DNA of 64,000 nt, taken from contig NC_009043.1 in NCBI RefSeq assembly GCF_000209165.1, positions 1,178,001-1,242,000 of the forward strand, given 5' to 3'. This DNA is from Scheffersomyces stipitis CBS 6054 (Eukaryota; Ascomycota; Pichiomycetes; Serinales; Debaryomycetaceae). Positions 58,694 through 64,000 of the stretch are shown piece after piece; the stretch's first letter is position 1, and every line of letters starts with the position of its first letter. The notes beneath the pieces were generated by a model. It did no database searches. It had not been told where the DNA came from and was given only the letters and a program-made list of their open reading frames with translations. Position numbers and translations under genes: made by a program.

Positions 58694-59335
58694 ATACACC
58701 CTATATCATTACCAGAAGTATTTAAAATCAGAATATATACGCTGAATCTATTAGTAAAGTAATATTGCTTGATTTTAGGATACGGAGAACTGAGAAGTCT
58801 CCCGCGCTCTGGTAATTTTTCAACTATTAGTATACTATGCGTTTAAGGCGCCCACAGGAGAATAAACCCAATAATAAGTTCTGCTTTTCTTGTCTACTTG
58901 GACAAGTGAGCTCCGAAACTTCCTTTTGGGGTCTGCTATTGGCGTAGACATTCAACAAGGAGCAAATATCGGAAATCTCTTCCCCTGTTCACCTGTAAAC
59001 TTTTAGGAGGCTCCACGTAGAAAGTGTCAAATGCACTTACAGTGCTCTTTTTCTATCTGTACTGTACTGTTCTTGGTGACGTAATATATTAGCTAATTAT
59101 TGGCTGCAACATTTTTATCTAAGAACTAGCTTATGCAATTACAGGGACAGTTCCTGAGTTATTTCTTAGCTTCTTCTTATAGAAGACGGAATACTCTTTT
59201 CCTCTGCGGATGCCATAGACTCGTGGGTTAGATTGAATGCTGTTTCAATATCTAGAAAGAATATAAATATGGGGTGAAATTCTCAAGATTGACTATTCTC
59301 AATTATAATTCATTGTAATCCAAATACATTCTGAG
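58694..59335. other. THI5 promoter region
   Basis: 3' flank of the TenA-like gene and promoter of THI5. A hairpin GGAGA...TCTCC with an internal CTGAGA (58784-58804) recalls one riboswitch box but lacks the rest of the TPP aptamer. A TATA box lies at 59262-59269. Confidence 0.55.
59262..59269 (+). promoter_or_regulatory. TATA box of THI5
   Basis: TATAAATA about 70 bases before the ATG, typical for the strongly regulated thiamine genes of yeasts. Confidence 0.6.
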
Positions 59336-60355
59336 ATGTCTACCGAAAAGATTTCTTTCTTGCTTAATTGGCAGCCAACTCCATACCATATTCCTATCTA
59401 TATTGCCCAAACCAAGGGCTACTTCAAGGAACAAGGTATTGATGTTTCAATCTTGGAGCCATCCAACCCTTCTGATGTTACTGAGCTCATTGGTTCTGGA
59501 AAAATTGACATGGGATTGAAGGCTATGGTTCACACTTTGGCTGCAAAAGCCAGAGGTTTCCCTGTCACATCAATTGGTTCCTTGTTAGACGAACCATTCA
59601 CTGGGGTCTTGTATTTGGAAGGTTCTGGAATCACTGCAGACTTCCAATCTTTGAAAGGAAAGAGAATTGGCTACGTTGGTGAGTTTGGCAAGATCCAAAT
59701 CGACGAATTGACCAAACACTACGGAATGACTCCAGAAGACTATACCGCTGTGAGATGTGGCATGAATGTAGCTAAGTACATTATCGAAGGTTCCATCGAT
59801 GCTGGTATTGGTATTGAATGTATTCAGCAAGTCGAATTGGAAGACTATCTAAGAAAACAAGGAAGGCCAATTTCTGATGCTAAGATGTTGAGAATCGACA
59901 AGTTGGCTGAACTTGGGTGCTGTTGTTTCTGTACTATCTTGTACATTGCAAATGACAACTTCTTAAAAGAGAACCCTGAAAAGATTAGAAAGTTTTTGAA
60001 GGCGGTGAAGAATGCTACCGACTTTGTTCTCACTAACCCCAAGCAGGCTTGGGAGGAGTACAGCGACTTCAAGCCGCAGATGACTTCGGAATTGAACAAC
60101 AAAATGTTCGAAAGATGTTTCGCCTACTTCTCAGACTCATTGTACAATGTACATCGTGACTGGAAGAAGGTAACTGCCTATGGTAAGAGATTGGATATCA
60201 TTCCTCAGGATTTCCAGTCCAACTATTCGAACGAGTACTTGTCTTGGCCAGAACCAAAGGAAGCTGAGGACCCATTGGAAGTTCAAAGGAAGATGGCTGT
60301 TCACCAGGATGAATGTAAAGCTTGTGGAGGTTACAGAAGATTGGTTCTTTCGTAG
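59336..60355 (+). CDS. THI5: 4-amino-5-hydroxymethyl-2-methylpyrimidine phosphate synthase Thi5 (NMT1 family)
   Basis: Makes HMP-P, the pyrimidine half of thiamine, from PLP and one of its own histidines; a single-turnover suicide enzyme. 339 residues, matching THI5/11/12/13 and S. pombe Nmt1 throughout from [20 protein letters not shown]. Lys62 (PLP anchor) and His66 (histidine donor) described for the C. albicans enzyme are at the same positions here ([13 protein letters not shown]). The conserved cysteine motif CCCFC sits at 195-199 and the C-terminal [12 protein letters not shown] is present. It is the last gene of the thiamine-linked block, 642 bases downstream of the TenA-like gene on the same strand, with its own TATA box. 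Confidence 0.98.
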   Translation: MSTEKISFLLNWQPTPYHIPIYIAQTKGYFKEQGIDVSILEPSNPSDVTELIGSGKIDMGLKAMVHTLAAKARGFPVTSIGSLLDEPFTGVLYLEGSGITADFQSLKGKRIGYVGEFGKIQIDELTKHYGMTPEDYTAVRCGMNVAKYIIEGSIDAGIGIECIQQVELEDYLRKQGRPISDAKMLRIDKLAELGCCCFCTILYIANDNFLKENPEKIRKFLKAVKNATDFVLTNPKQAWEEYSDFKPQMTSELNNKMFERCFAYFSDSLYNVHRDWKKVTAYGKRLDIIPQDFQSNYSNEYLSWPEPKEAEDPLEVQRKMAVHQDECKACGGYRRLVLS

Positions 60356-60657
60356 CCCAGCAGATCCACCCCACAGAGACGTGAACGATCCATACATACA
60401 TACATACTTTTTTGTGCCCACCATTATTTCGTTATTCAATGAACACAGCTATATCCAATACAATGGTTGTGGTTATATTTTAGATGATAATAAATTTCAC
60501 TATGTTAAGACTTATATTCTATACATTGTGTCGGCATAAGCTATTCATATACATTAAACATGTAGTGCCATCATATCTGAGTTTACCCTATATACAATAA
60601 GGTGGGTAAACTCCCATAACCAGTCTAGTCAGTATTTTTCAGTTTAGAGTATTAACT
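60356..60657. other. Convergent 3' region THI5/SCO1
   Basis: AT-rich terminator region of two convergent genes, with a short CATA repeat (60391-60406). No gene seen. Confidence 0.6.
60391..60406. repeat. CATA microsatellite, four units
   Basis: Four uninterrupted CATA units just downstream of THI5. Confidence 0.9.
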
Positions 60658-61566
60658 CTACTTGTAGAGAAAACTAAGTTTCGACTTCTTTCTAGCTTCT
60701 CTTTCCTCTTTTGGGATAAAAGCATCGATCTGTTTCTTGATCTTCTCTACGCCTTCAGCAGCAGTGGCTTCTCTGCCAATTACATCTACAAATTGCCCCT
60801 CAGAGTCCATCACATAAAAGAAGATAGAGTGGTCCACCAAGTAGTCCTGGCCCGGCTTGATATCTGCCGGAGTCAGGAAGTACACTCTGTATTTCTTGCA
60901 ACAGTTTTTAACTTCGTCATAAGTACCAGTCAAGCCAATGATATCCGGATGAAAGTCTTCCAAGTATTGCTCTACAATTTCCGGAGAGTCTCTGGCGGGG
61001 TCGCATGTGATGAAAATCGGTTGCATCTCAATTTTGCTCTTCTTCAACTCTTCCAACATGTCACCCAATTTGTCTAATTCATCAGGACAGACGTCTGGGC
61101 AGTGAGTGAAGCCAAAGTAAATTATAGAAAACTTCTTGTTGTCATTGACCAAATTCTTGTGGGTAAAAGGTTGCCCTTTAGTATCAATCAAACTGAATGG
61201 TCCTCCGATCAACGGCTTCCCGATACTTCTCTTGGAGTCAACCTCCTTCTGAATCCGGATTCTTTCCTTTTCTTTACTGAACCAATACGTTGCTCCACCT
61301 CCCAATACTAAGAGCAAAAGAACGGCCTTCCAGGACGCAAACTCGATACTGCTGTTTTCGGCATACTTCTTTCCAGAGTCCAGAGAGCCTATAGCTACAC
61401 GACTCAAAGGTCTTTTCTTCTTGGAGCCTGGAACGGGGTTTGAACTATCTGAACCAGACTGGGGAATCTTTGGAATTTCGTTGAAACGCCTCAACGAAAT
61501 ACCGAAACTTCTCGCTGAATACACAACCGACTTTCTGGTACTCCTGAACGCAATTCGAGACAACAT
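60658..61566 (-). CDS. SCO1: Mitochondrial copper chaperone Sco1
   Basis: Inner-membrane protein that delivers copper to the CuA site of cytochrome oxidase subunit 2. 302 residues from the ATG giving MLSRIAFRSTRKS; the frame extends 25 codons to a TTG. The N-terminus is a typical mitochondrial presequence (basic, Ser/Arg-rich, no acids to about 28). A single membrane helix follows (about 80-96, AVLLLLVLGGGATYWF). The thioredoxin-like domain carries the copper ligands Cys156 and Cys160 in THCPDVCPDEL and His246 in VDHSIFFYVMD. FITCDPARDSP is the conserved family block. It is divergent from RKM1. S. cerevisiae has a SCO2 duplicate; here one gene is expected. Confidence 0.96.
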   Translation of the reverse strand: MLSRIAFRSTRKSVVYSARSFGISLRRFNEIPKIPQSGSDSSNPVPGSKKKRPLSRVAIGSLDSGKKYAENSSIEFASWKAVLLLLVLGGGATYWFSKEKERIRIQKEVDSKRSIGKPLIGGPFSLIDTKGQPFTHKNLVNDNKKFSIIYFGFTHCPDVCPDELDKLGDMLEELKKSKIEMQPIFITCDPARDSPEIVEQYLEDFHPDIIGLTGTYDEVKNCCKKYRVYFLTPADIKPGQDYLVDHSIFFYVMDSEGQFVDVIGREATAAEGVEKIKKQIDAFIPKEEREARKKSKLSFLYK

Positions 61567-62131
61567 GCTGTATAATTGGTTGATATTCTGTAGAAGACAG
61601 CAAGAATATATTCTATAGAAATCAGATTGAAATTTGCTCAATGAAAAACAGGTGATTTGATAGTCACGTGATATATATTAACTAGCTATTTAAATAGTGA
61701 CAGTATTATTAGTCTTTTTGAACGATGGTGTAACTGGAAGATAAAACTCAGGCACTTGAAATCTTTGGCCGATCTTTGAATAGTCTCTGAAAAAGTTCGT
61801 TCAGTGGTTCTATTCGTAGCTTTATAGTACTTAATCTGACGAGAAAATATTGCGAAAAAGTGTTGCAGCCATTCTTAAGTATGTAGAAAGAAGACACCAT
61901 TGAATTGTGAACTAGTAATTCACACATCAAGGAAAGAATTGGCTATACAATAAATTGAATTGGCTATGACGTTTCTACAAGGTATATTTATACTATATGA
62001 AACCACATAATCAATTCTGTAATTCCTCCAGAGTATATAGAGATGGAAAGTCGTGCGAAGACTAATATGCCATTTAAATCTAAGATGGCGTCCCTGGTTC
62101 TTTTTGTTCAATTTCTGTTTTCTTTACCAAG
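61567..62131. other. Divergent promoter region SCO1/RKM1
   Basis: Shared upstream region. CACGTG at 61665-61670, about 100 bases before the SCO1 start; Cbf1-type E-boxes control respiratory and ribosomal genes in yeasts. TATA-like AT-rich stretches follow. No gene seen. Confidence 0.6.
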
Positions 62132-63967
62132 ATGTCGACTTTAGGCAAGATTGATGAGCTTGTCAGCTGGAGCAAGTCAAATGGAGCTCTTGTCAGTCAA
62201 AATGTTTCGTTCAGGCAGATTTCTCCTGGGAATATCGGCGCTTTCTATGGAAGTAGCCATGGAGAAGATGCCAAACTTGAAGGATATCAAATGAGATTAC
62301 CCGTAAAACTTGTAGTGACGCTTTGTGATGCCATTGAATCCTTTCAGAAAGATAGCGAGGGTGATTTCAAAGAGATTTCTAGACAGACTTCCAGTATAAA
62401 TTCGTTATTGAAGTTGTATCTTGCACGTGAGAGAAGCAGCAAGTATTTGACGTCTTCGTTCTATAAGCCATATTTGCAATTGCTTCCTACTTTGAAAGAT
62501 ATCAACTCGCCTTACTGTTGGACTGCTGATGATAAGGACCTCCTTAAGGGAACCAATCTAGGAAACTCTCTCAAAGAGAATATAGGTCAATTGGTAGAAG
62601 AATGGTGGCAAGTTATCAATTTGTTACCAGAATCCGTTGAAAAGCCAGATGCCCATTTTGTCAATATGAAGTTCTACTATGAGTTCAAATTCTACAAGGA
62701 CGAAGACTTGTACAATTATTTTGTAGTTCAGAATGAAAACGATGCAGACAACTGGACCAGTTTTCCAAACTATTTGTGGGCATCGTTGATTTTGAAATCT
62801 CGGTCTTTTCCAGCCTATTTGTTGAAGTCGGCAGTCGATGCTGATTTCAAACGTGATGAGGCCATGCTTTTGCCTCTTGTAGACTTGTTGAACCATGACT
62901 CGAAGGCTAATGTAAGCTGGTCTGTTGACGACAAGTGCTTCAACTTCAAGTCAGACTCTGTAGTACCCAATGCCCAATTGTATAACAACTACGGTTTGAA
63001 GGGTAATGAGGAACTATTGCTAGCATACGGCTTCTGCATTGAGGATAACGCATCAGACTCTGTAGCTTTAAAAATCAAAATCCCTCAGCATCTTATGTCT
63101 GAATTGCAAAAGAACAATATTAAGTTGCCAACTATAGAAGACTATACCACTTCTGTAGTTAGAAGTGATAATGAAAAAAAGGCCAAAGGGGATGAATATG
63201 AGGATGGTGTACTTTTTTTCATCACAAACGACAACTTGCCAGAGAATTTGCTCGAGGTATTTCAGTTTTTGGTAAAGAATAAATGGGAAAACAACGGAAT
63301 AACATTGAGAATGAAATTGGCCGGATTGAACCAATTACGCCAAGCTCTTGAAAGTAAGAACAACCTTTTGAACACCGATATTGTTCTGAAGAGTAACAAT
63401 GCTGCCACCATTAAAACTTACATCCAGTCGCAAAGAAAGATATACTTGGCCAATATCAAGAAAATCAAGAGACTCGAGAAGGAACTATTGTCTGACTCTG
63501 AAAATAAACCTCATCTCGTGACGTTAAAAAATGTCTTCAAGAAAGACCATAAGTTCCAACAGTCTCTCTTAGTGAGCTTGGGAGTGTCGTCGTATGATGA
63601 GATTGTAAATTCGCAGTTTCTGGATCAAGCCTGGCTCTTGTATTTGATCAGATGCTACAACCGCGACGAATATGTTAATCCTAATGAAAGTGACTCTCTC
63701 GGAGATGATGATAACTACTTGCCCAAGTGGATAAAAGACGCATTTTTGCGTGTAGAAAAAGAAGAAGGTGAGCCTAGTGCTGCTGAGGTTGTACAATACA
63801 AGGACTTGTATCTTGGTTTGATTCCACAGTTGGCTGAGATTGTTCCTGAGATCTACAACAGGGGTAAATGGAGAGTTCAGGAACTTATACGGAGTGCCAA
63901 GTTGTTGGATACGATTAGTTTTGTACGTGGCAAAGAGCAGGAGTGTATTCTTGTAGAGACAGAATGA
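62132..63967 (+). CDS. RKM1: Ribosomal protein lysine methyltransferase Rkm1 (SET domain)
   Basis: Cytoplasmic SET-domain enzyme; S. cerevisiae Rkm1 dimethylates lysines of ribosomal protein Rpl23. 611 residues against about 583. The split SET domain is recognisable: an N-terminal part to about 90; the long insertion with LNSPYCW-type (here INSPYCWTADDKDLLKGTNLGNS) features; ASLILKSRSFPAYLL; the hallmark LLPLVDLLNHDSKANVSW (Asn-His pair for AdoMet); and LYNNYGLKGNEELLLAYGF with the catalytic-region Tyr. The C-terminal half is the Rubisco-LSMT-type substrate-binding domain (helical, SQRKIYLANIKKIKRLEKELL). The complete gene lies in the window; the stop is 33 bases from its right edge. Confidence 0.93.
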   Translation: MSTLGKIDELVSWSKSNGALVSQNVSFRQISPGNIGAFYGSSHGEDAKLEGYQMRLPVKLVVTLCDAIESFQKDSEGDFKEISRQTSSINSLLKLYLARERSSKYLTSSFYKPYLQLLPTLKDINSPYCWTADDKDLLKGTNLGNSLKENIGQLVEEWWQVINLLPESVEKPDAHFVNMKFYYEFKFYKDEDLYNYFVVQNENDADNWTSFPNYLWASLILKSRSFPAYLLKSAVDADFKRDEAMLLPLVDLLNHDSKANVSWSVDDKCFNFKSDSVVPNAQLYNNYGLKGNEELLLAYGFCIEDNASDSVALKIKIPQHLMSELQKNNIKLPTIEDYTTSVVRSDNEKKAKGDEYEDGVLFFITNDNLPENLLEVFQFLVKNKWENNGITLRMKLAGLNQLRQALESKNNLLNTDIVLKSNNAATIKTYIQSQRKIYLANIKKIKRLEKELLSDSENKPHLVTLKNVFKKDHKFQQSLLVSLGVSSYDEIVNSQFLDQAWLLYLIRCYNRDEYVNPNESDSLGDDDNYLPKWIKDAFLRVEKEEGEPSAAEVVQYKDLYLGLIPQLAEIVPEIYNRGKWRVQELIRSAKLLDTISFVRGKEQECILVETE

Positions 63968-64000
63968 TGTACATAGAAAACTTGTAAATAATGAACAATA

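Noticed and set aside
58784..58804. CTGAGA inside a hairpin upstream of THI5, as in TPP riboswitches
   Set aside because: The second aptamer box (GGNTAATNCCRGC-type) is absent and there are no splice signals around it; only a local hairpin is supported.
61567..61641. 25-residue extension of SCO1
   Set aside because: It starts at TTG and precedes a perfectly normal mitochondrial presequence beginning with an ATG.
2068..61670. CACGTG E-boxes as a window-wide regulatory network (seven sites, all intergenic)
   Set aside because: Seven is not above expectation for this base composition; only the SSF1/RRP3 and SCO1/RKM1 sites have a sensible context, and none lies in the sulfur cluster.
1..64000. 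CUG-decoding tRNA-Ser(CAG), rRNA genes, CRISPR arrays, complete transposons
   Set aside because: I looked for T-loop/B-box words on both strands and found only the tRNA-Asn fold; no repeats of CRISPR type and no transposase or reverse transcriptase frames.

Overview
The window is nuclear DNA of a budding yeast. Genes are compact, almost all lack introns and lie on both strands, and the products are typical Saccharomycotina proteins: Rtt109, Nap1, Las17, Tma7, Rrp3, Ssf1, Med21, Pmt, Sco1, Rkm1 and Thi5. Two things point to the CUG-Ser clade. At aligned positions CTG codons fall where the family has Ser or Thr (RTT109 codon 15, RRP3 codon 288). There is also a twin-CX9C homologue of the complex I assembly factor NDUFAF8, which fits a yeast that keeps respiratory complex I. 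A Scheffersomyces stipitis-like organism is my best guess, but it is an inference. I support 31 protein genes and one tRNA. Where the longest open frame begins at TTG or GTG, I moved the start to the first plausible ATG.

Layout. 1-12.6 kb is sparse: RTT109, an unrecognised coiled-coil protein, a chitin deacetylase and a perilipin-like protein, with long gene-free stretches between them. 12.6-31 kb is housekeeping and metabolic: NAP1, a peroxisomal ABC half-transporter, the CX9C protein, tRNA-Asn, TMA7, LAS17, a GCIP-like protein, S-formylglutathione hydrolase, an SVOP-like MFS transporter, a UPF0643-like protein and a phospholipase B. 32.7-39.8 kb holds PCD1, VMA22, the divergent ribosome-biogenesis pair SSF1/RRP3, and PIB1. 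A 3.5 kb gene desert with a palindrome-rich core separates PIB1 from MED21 and PMT5.

47-60.4 kb is the most interesting part. Three tandem SSU1-family sulfite exporters are followed, divergently, by cysteine dioxygenase CDG1. Cdg1 starts oxidation of cysteine towards sulfite and Ssu1 exports sulfite, so this is a cysteine-detoxification module. The shared 1.2 kb promoter carries two adjacent CGG-N6-CCG zinc-cluster sites. Directly beyond lies a second module: a PHYHD1-like Fe(II)/2OG dioxygenase, an NCS1 (cytosine/purine-type) permease, a TenA-family protein divergent from it, and THI5 (HMP-P synthase). This resembles the bacterial cytX-tenA association and suggests uptake, salvage and synthesis of the thiamine pyrimidine. 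SCO1 and RKM1 close the window.
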